From the NCBI GenBank assembly GCA_020252645.1, contig JADCCN010000001.1:208099-272098 (forward strand): a stretch of DNA of 64,000 nucleotides. The letters run 5' to 3'. The DNA is from Methylobacterium sp. (GTDB lineage Bacteria > Pseudomonadota > Alphaproteobacteria > Rhizobiales > Beijerinckiaceae). The notes under the pieces were generated by a model. The model saw only the letters and a program-made list of their open reading frames with translations. It was not told the origin of the DNA and searched no databases. Of the stretch, positions 17,132-25,792 are shown piece by piece. The first letter of the stretch is position 1. Every line of letters begins with the position of its first letter. The position numbers and the translations under genes were made by a program.

Positions 17132-17142
17132 ATTCACGCCTG

Positions 17143-17170
17143 AAAAAGGCGGCCCGCCGGCCGCCTTTTT
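17143..17170 (+). terminator. Intrinsic terminator of the mla operon
   Basis: A perfect 12-bp stem, AAAAAGGCGGCC against GGCCGCCTTTTT, with a 4-base loop and a T tract, begins 12 bases after the lipoprotein stop. The stem is symmetrical with an A tract on its left, so it can also stop transcription arriving from the minus strand. Confidence 0.9.
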
Positions 17171-17192
17171 GTCTTCCGTTCTGGATGGGCCC

Positions 17193-20100
17193 TCAGTCGA
17201 AGCGGCCTGCGGCATGGGCAAGCATGGTGTAGACTTTGCCGGTATCCGAGGTGAGATAGGTGCGCGCGACCAGCGATTCCCGATCATCGCCCGCGACTTC
17301 CGCGAGCAGGCGCTCGAACTGGTCGACATAGGTATCGACCGTGTGCTTGAACTCTGCATCGCGGCGGTAGCGACGGCGGATGTCGTCATACGCCTCCTGC
17401 CCCTGCAGCGTGTAGAGCCTGCGGGTGAAGACATTGCGCTCGCCGCGGCGATAGCGATCCCAAAGCTCGATCGCGGCCTCATGGTCGATCATCCGGGTGA
17501 TATCAACCGAAAGGCTGTCCAGCGATTCGATCCGGCGGGCTGAACCGGCTTCGTTGGGGCGTGCCATCCGCGAAGGGGGCACAGGCTCATCATCCGAGGC
17601 GCGTTCCAGCAGGCCCGAAAGCCACGAGCCGCTGCCAGAGCCGCCTCGCGGGGCCGGCGAGGGTGCGCGCGGGCGCGGGTTTGCCGGGCGTGGCGCGGGT
17701 TCCAGGGACGGGCGGGCCGGGGCGCGCGGAGGTTCCGGCTCCAGGCGAGGCGGCTCCGGCTCCAGACGACGTGGCTCCGGTTCCAGGTGACGCGTCTCAG
17801 GCTCCAGGCGAGGCGGCTCCGGCTCCAGACGACGTGGCTCCGGTGCCAGGCGACGCGGTTCCGGTTCCAGACGACGCGTCTCCGGCTCCAGACGACGCGA
17901 TTCCGGTTCCAGGCGACGCGGTTCGCTCACGTCCAGCCCCGGGCTGGAGCGGGAGACGATCTCGTTGAGTTCCGAGAGGGCGCGCAACTGGTCGCCCACC
18001 ACGCGCTTCAGGTTCTGGCTCGCCTCGCGCGCCTCGCGGGGGATTTCGAGCCCGCCTGTCGCCAGGGCCGCGCGTGTGGCCTCGAGATCCGCAAGGATGT
18101 CGCGCGTCGCCTGGCGCAGGTCGCCGGCCGTCGCCAGGAAGCCCTGCACACCATTCTGCAGCAGCGCGCTCATTTCAGTATTGGCCTGGTCGTAGGCCTG
18201 GCGCAGGGCCGCAGCGGTGCGCTCACGTTCCTTGCCGCTTTCGAGGCGGATGCGTTCATATTGCGAGCCGATGGCCTTCGCCGCCGTCTCGGCGCTCTGG
18301 TGCACGAGGCTGGATGCATCGCGCGCCCGTGATTCGGCGGCGGAGAGCTGGTCTTCCACGAGGCTCGTGAAGGAGCGGAGCATCGAATCCACGTCCTCGA
18401 TCCGTGAATTGAGGGTGCCGACGAGGCCCTCCAGCGCCTGTTGGCGTTCGCCGAGCAGGCTGGCAAGGCTCAACTGGCTCTCCGAAAATTCGCCCGAGAG
18501 CGACCGCATGGCGCTGGTCCGATCGTCGAGAGCCGCGACGGCGCTCTGGCTGGTCGAGAGCAGGTCGCCGGAGGCGGAGCGGATAGCCTCGACCCGCGCC
18601 GCCAGAGCATCCGAGCCCTGGCTGGCCGCCGAGAGGATGGCCGCCAGGCTGGCCTCCAATCCGCGCACGCGCTCGCCCAGGCGGCCTTCCACCTCGGAGA
18701 GTCCCTTCGCCGTGGAGCCGACAATGGTGTTGAGCACGCGATTGGCCTCGCCCAGCTTGTCGAGCAGGCCTGCCACTTCGCCGCGCAGCCGGTCATTGGC
18801 CTCCACCAGATTGTGCAGCGACTTCGCCGAGCCGCTTTCGATCGCCGCGTTGAGTTCCGCGAGCGAGGCACTGACGCGTTCTGAAATTCTGCTCGAGGCC
18901 GTTTCAAGGCCGCGCACCATGGCGAGGCCTTGCTGCTCGAAGCTCGAGACGAAGTGGCCACCCTTCTCGTCGATCAGGTTGGAGATATGCTCGGCGCGGC
19001 CCATCAGCTCGCTGCCTACTTCGCGCGAGAGCGAGGTCAGGCTGCGTTCGACCTCGCCGGCACGCAGCAGGATGGCATCGGCGCTCTGGTCGAGGCGGCT
19101 GACGATGGCTTCGGTCGCAGTCTGCGTCTTCTGGTCGAGGATCTCGCCGGCTTCCTGCGTGCGGCGACCAAGAACCTCGCTCGCGGCCTGGGCTTTCTGG
19201 TCGAGCGCCTCGATCTGCTGGCCCAGCGGCGCGACGACGCGCTCTCCGAAACCCTGCACGCCCTGCTCGAGATTGCCGAGCAGCGAGCCGCCCGTCTCCT
19301 GCACGGCGCGGGCGAATTCCAGCGTTCGCAGCGCCACCATGTCGCTCAGGGTCTTGGCCCGCTCGTCCACGCCGCTTTCCACGCGCGAGAGCAGGGCTTC
19401 GATATTCGCCGTCACCTGCTGCGTGCGATCCATGATCCGGGTGCCGAGCGTGTCGCTTTGGGCCACGATGGTGTGCTCGAGCTTGTCGGAGGTCGAGATG
19501 AAGGTCTTCCCGAATTCCTCCAGGCTTTCGCCAAGGCTGGCGGCGCGCGCCGTGACCGTTTCGGCAAGACGCGAGGCATTGGCGGCGAGAGCCTCGTTCA
19601 CGTTCTGGCCGTGCTGGTTCATGGCCTGAAGCACGTCGCGGCCGGTGCTTGCGAGGCGCTCCGTTGCTTCCGTCGTCTGGCGGGCCAGGGTGAGGCCCAG
19701 ATCGTCGATCTCGGTCTTGAGACCCGAGGAGGCCTCGCGGGTGCGCTCGGTGATGAGCGTGCCGAGGCTTTCGCCGGCGATTGCGAAGGCCTGGTTGGCT
19801 TGCGCGACGCGGTTGGTGATGAGATCGACCAGCGCGGAACCCTGATCGGCGAGTGCGGCCTCAAGCCCGCCGCGCGTGTTTTCCAGGGCGCTTTCGAAGG
19901 CGCGGGCATTTTCCACCAGCGTTTCCTCGATGCGCGTGATGGAACGTTGCAATGTGCTCTCGATCTGCAGGCCATTGGTGCCGAAAGTGTCGGCGAGGCG
20001 CTGCGCATTGTTGGTGAGCAGGGCCTCCATGTCGCGGGCACCCTGGCTCATCGAGCCTTCGATGCGACGCGAGGCATCCTCGAGCACGCCGGTAACGGCG

Positions 20101-21977
20101 CGCGAGGTGGTGCCCAGGGTCTCCTCGATTCGGCTTGCCGTGCCGATCATGCGATCGGCGAGCTCGCCCGAGCGGAGCGTGAGCGCCTCGACGACATTGG
20201 TGCCCTTCTCTTCGATGAGCTTCGCGGTGTCGATGCCGCGGCTTTCCATCGAGGCGATGAAATCCTGGCTCGCGGAGCGCATCGTCTCGTTGATCTCGAT
20301 CGCGCGGCTGCCGATCGTCTCGATGATGTCGCGGCTGTTGGTCTGGAAGGCGGCGTTCACCACCTCGGCCGTATCGGTGATCTCGCTCTTCAGGTTCGTG
20401 CCCGTGTCGCGAATGAGGCGGGCCGAATTCTCGCTGACTTCGCCGAGGCGATCGGCTGCCGAACGCGTGATATGCTCCCATTCGCCTGTCAGGCTGCTGC
20501 TCGTCTCGCGGATGGATTGCGCCGCATTCTGGCTCATTTCCGCCAGATGGCGCGAGGCCGCGCCGGTGACGCTTTCCCACTCTGTCGTCAGAGCGTCGCC
20601 CGAGAGGCGCATGGCCTCCGCCGCGCGCTGGCTGGTGCCCATGATCTCGCGCTGGATGAGATCGGCCTGCTCGGAAAGGCGTGAGACCAGGAGCCGGCTC
20701 GCATCGTCGAGCCCGCCCGTCGCGCCATTCGTGACCTGCTGGATCTCGTCGAGCAGCACGGCGCGTGCGGCATTGAGCTGGGTGATGACGGATGAAGCCG
20801 TGGCTTCGAGCGCGCTGTTCGTGTCGGCCGTGGAACTGGAGAGTTGCTCCGACAATTCGCCCGTCCGCGCGCGGATGATGTCGCCCGCGTAAAGCGCGGA
20901 GCGATCCAGCGTGGCGACGAGTTCATCCTGCTTGCCGCCGATCAGGAAGGTCACCCGCTCGCCGGCCTGGTCGATGGCCATGGCGATGTTGTCGCCGGCC
21001 TTGCCGATATCGGCGGAAAAGCCCTGATGCGCGGCTTCGATCGTGTTCCGGATTCGATCGGCCGTGGCCATGATCGCTTCGCGCTCCGCGGCGAGTTCGG
21101 CCACGAGCTGGCGCATCTTGTATTCATTGTCGGCATAGGAGCGCTCGAGCGCGCTCACCTCGCCATGCACGATGCTTTCGAGTTCGGTCGCGCGGGAAAG
21201 GGCGCGTTCCACGCCATCGCCGATCGAGGCGACCTCGCGGCGCACGGCCTGACCCAGGGTGAAGACCGCATCGGCACCGACCGATTCCGGCTCGGCGAGG
21301 CGCGCGGCGACTTCCGCCATCACGCGGGCGGAGTTGCGCAGGTCGCGCGAGCGGCGATGCAGGGCCGCCAGCGCGAACACGAACAGGATGGGCAGGATGA
21401 TGCCGATGCCGGCAAGCGCCAGCGCCAATTCAATGCCGGGGCGCAAGGTGCCATCGCCGGCGTAGAAGAAGCCGTCGCGCTTCGAGAGCAGCAGCCAGCC
21501 TGCGATGATCCAGAGGCCGGAAAAGGCCGAAGCCAGCCAATAGGGCGTGCGCGGGCTGGCTTGGCGCAGCGGATCAAGCAGTTCCTGCACCGAGGCGCGA
21601 CGATCGTCATTCGCCGGCATGATTGTCGGGTTGCGGAGCATTTCGAGCCCGCTCGGCGCAGCCGCCGCCTCGACGGGCAGGCTCGCCGGTGGTTCCACGC
21701 GGGGTTCCGGCGCTTTCACCTCCGGCGGCCTCGGCTTGCGCTGGGGCGGCCTGATATCGAGGCGTGCCTCCGGCAGGGGCTCCTCGGCCGGCTTCGGGGT
21801 GAAGAGCTCGATATCCTCGATACGGGGCAGGCGCGGCTGAGCCTCGCCGGATGGCTCGGGCGGCGCGGCCGGGGTTTCGGGCTTTCCGGTCGCCTCGTCG
21901 CCGCCGAGACCCAAAGCTTCCTCGATCGCCGAAAGGGCTGCCTCGGAAGCATCGGGGTTTTTCTTCTGCGTGGCCAT
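17193..21977 (-). CDS. Giant two-TM coiled-coil protein, probable growth-pole ring (GPR/RgsE-like) protein
   Basis: A 1594-residue protein. Its acidic, proline-rich cytoplasmic N terminus (1-144) is followed by two membrane helices (about 145-165 and 181-206), then more than 1100 residues of continuous helix with many repeats of the form ESNAxxLxxTxxxRAxEI (apolipoprotein/tropomyosin-like). A Pro-Arg-Glu heptad repeat follows at about 1354-1416, then a conserved C-terminal domain of about 110 residues (SVDITRMIDHEAAIELWDRYRRGE...YVDQFERLL). This architecture fits the polar growth-ring protein GPR of Agrobacterium and RgsE of Sinorhizobium, needed for unipolar growth. ATG at 21977 has AGGTGG six bases upstream, against one base for 21983. 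The family assignment is by architecture, not alignment. Confidence 0.65.
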   Translation of the reverse strand: MATQKKNPDASEAALSAIEEALGLGGDEATGKPETPAAPPEPSGEAQPRLPRIEDIELFTPKPAEEPLPEARLDIRPPQRKPRPPEVKAPEPRVEPPASLPVEAAAAPSGLEMLRNPTIMPANDDRRASVQELLDPLRQASPRTPYWLASAFSGLWIIAGWLLLSKRDGFFYAGDGTLRPGIELALALAGIGIILPILFVFALAALHRRSRDLRNSARVMAEVAARLAEPESVGADAVFTLGQAVRREVASIGDGVERALSRATELESIVHGEVSALERSYADNEYKMRQLVAELAAEREAIMATADRIRNTIEAAHQGFSADIGKAGDNIAMAIDQAGERVTFLIGGKQDELVATLDRSALYAGDIIRARTGELSEQLSSSTADTNSALEATASSVITQLNAARAVLLDEIQQVTNGATGGLDDASRLLVSRLSEQADLIQREIMGTSQRAAEAMRLSGDALTTEWESVTGAASRHLAEMSQNAAQSIRETSSSLTGEWEHITRSAADRLGEVSENSARLIRDTGTNLKSEITDTAEVVNAAFQTNSRDIIETIGSRAIEINETMRSASQDFIASMESRGIDTAKLIEEKGTNVVEALTLRSGELADRMIGTASRIEETLGTTSRAVTGVLEDASRRIEGSMSQGARDMEALLTNNAQRLADTFGTNGLQIESTLQRSITRIEETLVENARAFESALENTRGGLEAALADQGSALVDLITNRVAQANQAFAIAGESLGTLITERTREASSGLKTEIDDLGLTLARQTTEATERLASTGRDVLQAMNQHGQNVNEALAANASRLAETVTARAASLGESLEEFGKTFISTSDKLEHTIVAQSDTLGTRIMDRTQQVTANIEALLSRVESGVDERAKTLSDMVALRTLEFARAVQETGGSLLGNLEQGVQGFGERVVAPLGQQIEALDQKAQAASEVLGRRTQEAGEILDQKTQTATEAIVSRLDQSADAILLRAGEVERSLTSLSREVGSELMGRAEHISNLIDEKGGHFVSSFEQQGLAMVRGLETASSRISERVSASLAELNAAIESGSAKSLHNLVEANDRLRGEVAGLLDKLGEANRVLNTIVGSTAKGLSEVEGRLGERVRGLEASLAAILSAASQGSDALAARVEAIRSASGDLLSTSQSAVAALDDRTSAMRSLSGEFSESQLSLASLLGERQQALEGLVGTLNSRIEDVDSMLRSFTSLVEDQLSAAESRARDASSLVHQSAETAAKAIGSQYERIRLESGKERERTAAALRQAYDQANTEMSALLQNGVQGFLATAGDLRQATRDILADLEATRAALATGGLEIPREAREASQNLKRVVGDQLRALSELNEIVSRSSPGLDVSEPRRLEPESRRLEPETRRLEPEPRRLAPEPRRLEPEPPRLEPETRHLEPEPRRLEPEPPRLEPEPPRAPARPSLEPAPRPANPRPRAPSPAPRGGSGSGSWLSGLLERASDDEPVPPSRMARPNEAGSARRIESLDSLSVDITRMIDHEAAIELWDRYRRGERNVFTRRLYTLQGQEAYDDIRRRYRRDAEFKHTVDTYVDQFERLLAEVAGDDRESLVARTYLTSDTGKVYTMLAHAAGRFD
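17730..17918 (-). repeat. Nine 21-bp tandem units coding an RRLEPEx heptad
   Basis: Nine in-frame units code the heptad Arg-Arg-Leu-Glu-Pro-Glu-x, with x = Ser, Thr or Pro and occasional Pro, His or Ala substitutions, inside the C-terminal third of the GPR-like protein. The units are near-identical at DNA level, a pattern prone to copy-number change by slippage. The segment links the coiled coil to the C-terminal domain and should be extended and highly charged. Confidence 0.85.
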
Positions 21978-22108
21978 CAGCATTCCACCTTGTTCGCAAC
22001 GCGCCAGAACCGCAACTCTCCGCCTGATCCGCCAGGGGAAAGCCTCGGTTCTCAGACCGAAGTTTAACCTTTATTTTACGGATCGTGGATGGCAAGGGAA
22101 ACAGGCAA

Positions 22109-22136
22109 CGTTAACGATGTGGAATCGTCGTTAACG
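22109..22136. promoter_or_regulatory. Pair of CGTTAACG palindromes, 20 bp apart
   Basis: Two identical 8-bp palindromes at 22109-22116 and 22129-22136 lie exactly 20 bp apart (two helical turns) in the divergent region between the GPR-like gene and the Hpt gene. The spacing on one DNA face suggests a dimer-of-dimers operator. TTAACCTT also occurs at 22064-22071. The core TTAAC is shared with CtrA sites, but the TTAA-N7-TTAA consensus is not met. Confidence 0.4.
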
Positions 22137-22144
22137 CGGCCGGA

Positions 22145-22237
22145 ACCATGAGGCGCGATCCTCGCGCCGCGTTACACCATAAGGCGCGATCCTCGCGCCG
22201 CGTTACACCATAAGGCGCGATCCTCGCGCCGCCTTAC
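22145..22237. repeat. Three tandem 31-bp units, each a perfect hairpin
   Basis: Three consecutive units differ at only two or three positions. Each contains GGCGCGATCCTCGCGCC, a 7-bp perfect stem with a 3-base loop, at 22152-22168, 22183-22199 and 22214-22230. The array ends 65 bp before the Hpt start codon. If transcribed, it would give three stacked RNA hairpins in the 5' leader. No T tract follows, so it is not a standard terminator. Confidence 0.85.
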
Positions 22238-22301
22238 CTTCGCGTTTACGGATTGGGCTGCATTATCGACCCCATCCCGGACGGCAAGGAGCCCTTTTAC
22301 C

Positions 22302-22673
22302 ATGTCCGCTTTCGCCCTCGCGGCCGACGAAACCGTGCCTTCCTTCGAACGACCCGTCGATCTTGTTCATCTCGCCCGCCAGACCTTAGGGGATCGCGCC
22401 CTGGAGCGCGAGGTGCTGGGCCTGTTCGAGGTGCAGGCAAAAGCAATTATTGCACAACTTTTTGAGGTCGGCGACGAAAACCTGCGCCACGATCTCGCCC
22501 ATACGCTGAAGGGTTCCGCCCGTGCCGTGGGTGCCTGGAAGGTGGCGGAGGCAGCCGAAGCCTGTGAACGCGTGAGTGCCGACAAGGCCCTGCAATGGCA
22601 GAACGCCCTCGCTGATCTTGCCGGGCGGATCGAGATCGCCCTGGCGGCGATCGAGGACATCATCCGGCATTGA
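22302..22673 (+). CDS. Stand-alone Hpt (histidine phosphotransfer) protein
   Basis: Small cytoplasmic phosphorelay protein of 123 residues. One Hpt four-helix domain covers about residues 35-115, with the phosphorylatable His67 in AHTLKGSARAVGA. It would shuttle phosphate between a hybrid kinase and a response regulator; neither partner is nearby. AAGGAG lies 9-10 bases before the ATG, a strong ribosome site. It is divergent from the GPR-like polar growth gene, with tandem hairpins between them, so shared control or a role in cell-cycle or polarity signalling is possible but unproven. Confidence 0.85.
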   Translation: MSAFALAADETVPSFERPVDLVHLARQTLGDRALEREVLGLFEVQAKAIIAQLFEVGDENLRHDLAHTLKGSARAVGAWKVAEAAEACERVSADKALQWQNALADLAGRIEIALAAIEDIIRH

Positions 22674-22780
22674 GGCCGGTGCGGGTTGCTCGCGCCCCCT
22701 CGCCAAACGGAGCGGAAAGCGTTAGTTCCCCAAAAACGGCCAAGCCTTGCCGAGACCGCGCGCCGAGAGAGATTTCGTCC

Positions 22781-23101
22781 ATGCCCCGCATCACCTTCAT
22801 CGAACAGAATGGAACCGCCCGCACCGTGGATGGCGAGACCGGCTCCACCGTGATGGAAACCGCCATCCGCAATGCCATTCCGGGCATCGAGGCGGAATGC
22901 GGCGGGGCCTGCGCCTGCGCCACTTGCCACGTTTATGTTGGCGAAGAGTGGCTCGCGACCGTCGGCAAGCCTGCACCGATGGAAGAGGACATGCTCGATT
23001 TCGCCTTCGACGTGCGGCCGAATTCACGCCTTTCCTGCCAGATCAGGATCACGGATGCGATGGACGGGCTCACCGTCACCACGCCGGCGCGCCAGGCCTG
23101 A
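22781..23101 (+). CDS. 2Fe-2S ferredoxin (adrenodoxin type)
   Basis: Soluble electron carrier of 106 residues with the complete beta-grasp fold. The N-terminal strands are PRITFIEQNGTARTVD, and the cluster ligands are Cys40, Cys46, Cys49 and Cys86 (C-x5-C-x2-C-x36-C). This subgroup serves cytochrome P450s, ring hydroxylases or Fe-S assembly. The isc-associated form is usually next to hscA/iscA, which are absent, so a housekeeping or P450-type ferredoxin is likelier. The ATG at 22781 is a canonical start; a longer open frame upstream has no ferredoxin content. It is the intact counterpart of the shortened ferredoxin at 10483. Confidence 0.92.
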   Translation: MPRITFIEQNGTARTVDGETGSTVMETAIRNAIPGIEAECGGACACATCHVYVGEEWLATVGKPAPMEEDMLDFAFDVRPNSRLSCQIRITDAMDGLTVTTPARQA

Positions 23102-23196
23102 CAGCCTTCGCGCCGCTTCTCACCACCCCGTGAATTGCCGGTGACGCTCTTTTCCCGCGACGAGGGAGCACGCATGGTGGCGCGGGGGAGGGGTTC

Positions 23197-23919
23197 ATGT
23201 CGGTTCTGGTCCTGGCTTTCATCGCCGGTGCGCTCACCACGCTGAACCCCTGCGTTCTGCCCATGGTGCCGTTCGTGCTGGCGACAGCCTTGCGCGAGGA
23301 CCGCCGGGGCCCGCTTGCGCTGATGGGCGGAATGAGCCTCACCTTCACGGTGCTTGGCACTTTGGTTGCCTCGATTGGTCCGGTCATCGGGCTTTCGACC
23401 GAGGCGATTCGGGTCGCGGGCGCGATCATCATGATCGGGCTCGGCATCGCCCTGCTGCTGCCGGCCACGCAGCGGGTTTTCGCCACAGGCCTCGGGCCTG
23501 TGGCGGATCAGGCCTCGCGTTTTCTCGACCGTCTGTCGCTCAGCGGACTGAGCGGCCAGTTCGTCACCGGCTTGCTGCTCGGCGCGATCTGGAGCCCCTG
23601 TGCCGGGCCTTCGCTTTTCGCCGCGATCGGGCTTGCGAGCCAGACCGGCACGGTGCCGAAGGCGGCGCTTGCGATGTTCGCCTTCTCGCTGGGTGCTTCG
23701 AGCGTGCTGCTGGCCCTGGCCTATGGCGCGCGCGAGGTGCTTGCCCGCCGCCGGGCGGCGCTGATGGATTTCGCCACCTCGGGCCGCGCGAAGCTCATCT
23801 TCGCAGCGCTGTTCATCGCCATGGGCGCGATGATCCTCGCCGGTTTCGACAAGACGATCGAAGCCGCTCTGGTGCGCGCCATGCCCGATTGGCTGATCGA
23901 CCTGACGACCCGCTTCTGA
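23197..23919 (+). CDS. CcdA-like thiol:disulfide transmembrane protein
   Basis: Inner-membrane protein of 240 residues with six hydrophobic segments, of the CcdA/DsbD-beta family that moves reducing equivalents from cytoplasmic thioredoxin to periplasmic partners such as cytochrome c maturation proteins. The two redox cysteines are in the expected NPCVLP (Cys19) and SPCAGP (Cys135) contexts. GGGGGAGGGG immediately precedes the start region. No thioredoxin-like partner is adjacent. It is convergent with the MFS gene, 4 bp apart. Confidence 0.87.
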   Translation: MSVLVLAFIAGALTTLNPCVLPMVPFVLATALREDRRGPLALMGGMSLTFTVLGTLVASIGPVIGLSTEAIRVAGAIIMIGLGIALLLPATQRVFATGLGPVADQASRFLDRLSLSGLSGQFVTGLLLGAIWSPCAGPSLFAAIGLASQTGTVPKAALAMFAFSLGASSVLLALAYGAREVLARRRAALMDFATSGRAKLIFAALFIAMGAMILAGFDKTIEAALVRAMPDWLIDLTTRF

Positions 23920-23923
23920 GCGT

Positions 23924-25147
23924 TCACTCGGCGGGAACCGCCGCACGCTCCTTGAAAATCGTCTCGTTTCCCGGCCCCGGTTGCCGCGGCACGAGAAAGG
24001 AAAGCGTGAGCGAGGTCGTGGCGATGGCCGCGCCGAGATAGAAGACGATGCTCGGGTCCTTCAGCCACAGCATCCCGAAGACGACGGGAATAACCACGGC
24101 CGCGAAGTGGTTGATGGTGAAGGCGCAGGCGGCGGTCGGGGCCATGTCGGCGGCATCGCCGATCTTCTGGATGTAGCTGCGCTGGGCGATCACGAGGATC
24201 GAGAACACCCCGTCGATGATGAAGAGCAGCGCGGCCACGGTCGCGCTGGCCGTCACCGCATAGCCGATGAAGACGAGGATCAGCACCATGTTCTCGATGG
24301 CGATGGTGCGGCGCTCGCCCCAATGGCCGACCAATGCGCCCAGGCGGGGTGCAAGGAAGGTGTTGAGACCCGATGTGGCAAGCAGAAGCATCGCCATCTG
24401 CGGCACGGTGTAACCGAATTTCTCGACGAGCAGGAACCCGGCGAAGGCCGTGAAGATCTGCCGGCGCGCGCCGTTCATCATTGTCAAGGCGTAATAGAGC
24501 CAGTAGCGCTGGCGCAGAACGATGCGCTTTTGCTGCGGCACCGGGCCATCGAATTTCGGAAAGAGCAGCAAGGCCGCGATGGTGATGCCGATGCAGGCAA
24601 AGCCGACCAGCACAAAGAGCAGGTCATAGCGCTGTGTGCCGCTCCACCAGAGAAGCGCGAGGCTGCCATAGGCCACGAATTGCGCGGCGGCGGCCGCACC
24701 CGCCACCCGGCCCATGAGGCGCGGCGCATCCTTCCGGGGAAAGAGTTGCAGGGAGAGCGACTGGTTGACCGTCTCGAAATAGTGGAAGCCCACCGACATG
24801 ATGAAGGTGGTGATGAGAAGCCCCGTCAGGGTCGGGAAGCCACCGGTCAACGCGATGCCCGCGCCCAGCACGAGCAAGGCGATATAGGCCACGGTCTGCT
24901 CGCGCATCACCATGAACCAGTAGATGGCGGTGAAGGCGAGGAAGCCCGGGATTTCGCGCACGCTTTGCGCCAGGCCGATATCGGCGCCGGTGAACCGCGC
25001 GGCATCCTTCGCGAAGTTGTTGAAGAGCGTGACCCAGCCCGCATAGCCCAGCATGTTCACGAAGGCGAGGACCATCAGGAAGGTCACGGGCTCCTGAAGA
25101 GCCTGCCGGAAGCGTGAAACCGGCAAATCTGCGGCAGGTTTGGTCAT
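23924..25147 (-). CDS. MFS transporter
   Basis: Inner-membrane carrier of 407 residues with about twelve hydrophobic segments in two halves, joined by a cytoplasmic loop near PKFDGPVPQQKRIVLRQ. The fold is major facilitator, but no subfamily signature identifies a substrate. FHYFETVNQSLSLQLFPRKDAPRLMGRVAG and GALVGHWGERRT resemble the family's conserved inter-helix loops. Of several in-frame starts, ATG at 25147 is chosen because GGAAGG lies about six bases upstream; ATG at 25153 would abut it. It is divergent from the universal stress protein gene. Confidence 0.85.
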   Translation of the reverse strand: MTKPAADLPVSRFRQALQEPVTFLMVLAFVNMLGYAGWVTLFNNFAKDAARFTGADIGLAQSVREIPGFLAFTAIYWFMVMREQTVAYIALLVLGAGIALTGGFPTLTGLLITTFIMSVGFHYFETVNQSLSLQLFPRKDAPRLMGRVAGAAAAAQFVAYGSLALLWWSGTQRYDLLFVLVGFACIGITIAALLLFPKFDGPVPQQKRIVLRQRYWLYYALTMMNGARRQIFTAFAGFLLVEKFGYTVPQMAMLLLATSGLNTFLAPRLGALVGHWGERRTIAIENMVLILVFIGYAVTASATVAALLFIIDGVFSILVIAQRSYIQKIGDAADMAPTAACAFTINHFAAVVIPVVFGMLWLKDPSIVFYLGAAIATTSLTLSFLVPRQPGPGNETIFKERAAVPAE

Positions 25148-25360
25148 CCTCATCCTTCCGGTCAAGAGGGACGGATGATCCCTTGTCCCTGTTGCGTCAA
25201 ATGATTTCTCTTGATGGAACCATTTCGGGCGCTTGTGCGTCCCTCTTCGCGCTTGTCCGACATCAAGGACGGTGCTCGTCCGCCATGCGAGACGAAGAGC
25301 GAGGCTTGCAGCCGATCCGCGCGCTGGCGAGCGATCCTGAAGCGTTCGTTGGAGGACAAC

Positions 25361-25786
25361 ATGTTCAAGAAACTGCTGGTTCCGGTCGATATCGGGGATG
25401 AAGCCATGGCGAAGGCCTCATTGGAGGCCGCCAAGGCGCTGGCCGGGCCCTGGGGCGCGGATGTGCGCCTGCTGCATGTGCGGCCGATCCTTCCCTCCGC
25501 CTATCTCGAATATGTTCCGGCCGATTTCGAGGGCCTCGAGAGAAAGCGCGCCACGGAGGATCTCGCCGCCCTGGCCGGCAAGCTCGGCCTGCCCGCGGGC
25601 AAGGTGAGCACTTCCGTGCGGACGGGCGGGGTCTACCACGAGGTTCTGGCGGAGGCCGATGATTGCAAGGCCGACCTCATCATCGTCTCCTCGCATTGGC
25701 CCACGCTTGCGACCTACCTCATCGGCAGCCACGCGACGAACATCGTTCGCCACGCCCATTGCTCGGTTCTGGTGGTTCGTGCCTGA
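25361..25786 (+). CDS. Universal stress protein, UspA family
   Basis: Single-domain cytoplasmic Usp of 141 residues. Diagnostic segments are the opening MFKKLLVPVDIGD, the LLHVRP strand, and the C-terminal nucleotide-binding region ADLIIVSSHWPTLATYLIGSHATNIVRHAHCSVLVVR. The usual G-2x-G-9x-G-[S/T] ATP motif is altered, with SSHWPTLATYLIGSHA in its place, so ATP binding is uncertain. GGAGG is six bases upstream of the ATG. It is convergent with a small membrane-protein gene, 6 bp apart. Confidence 0.9.
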   Translation: MFKKLLVPVDIGDEAMAKASLEAAKALAGPWGADVRLLHVRPILPSAYLEYVPADFEGLERKRATEDLAALAGKLGLPAGKVSTSVRTGGVYHEVLAEADDCKADLIIVSSHWPTLATYLIGSHATNIVRHAHCSVLVVRA

Positions 25787-25792
25787 GCCCGA

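Noticed and set aside
17730-17918. Possible CRISPR-like array
   Set aside because: The 21-bp units are contiguous without spacers, in frame, and code a protein heptad. This is a coding tandem repeat.
18930-20684. Plus-strand open frame opposite the growth-ring gene
   Set aside because: The minus strand encodes continuous coiled coil with membrane helices and a conserved C terminus; the opposite frame only reflects the repeat periodicity.
22145-22237. Possible rho-independent terminator or CRISPR fragment
   Set aside because: Hairpins lack T tracts and units lack unique spacers; three contiguous 31-bp repeats are better described as a tandem hairpin array.
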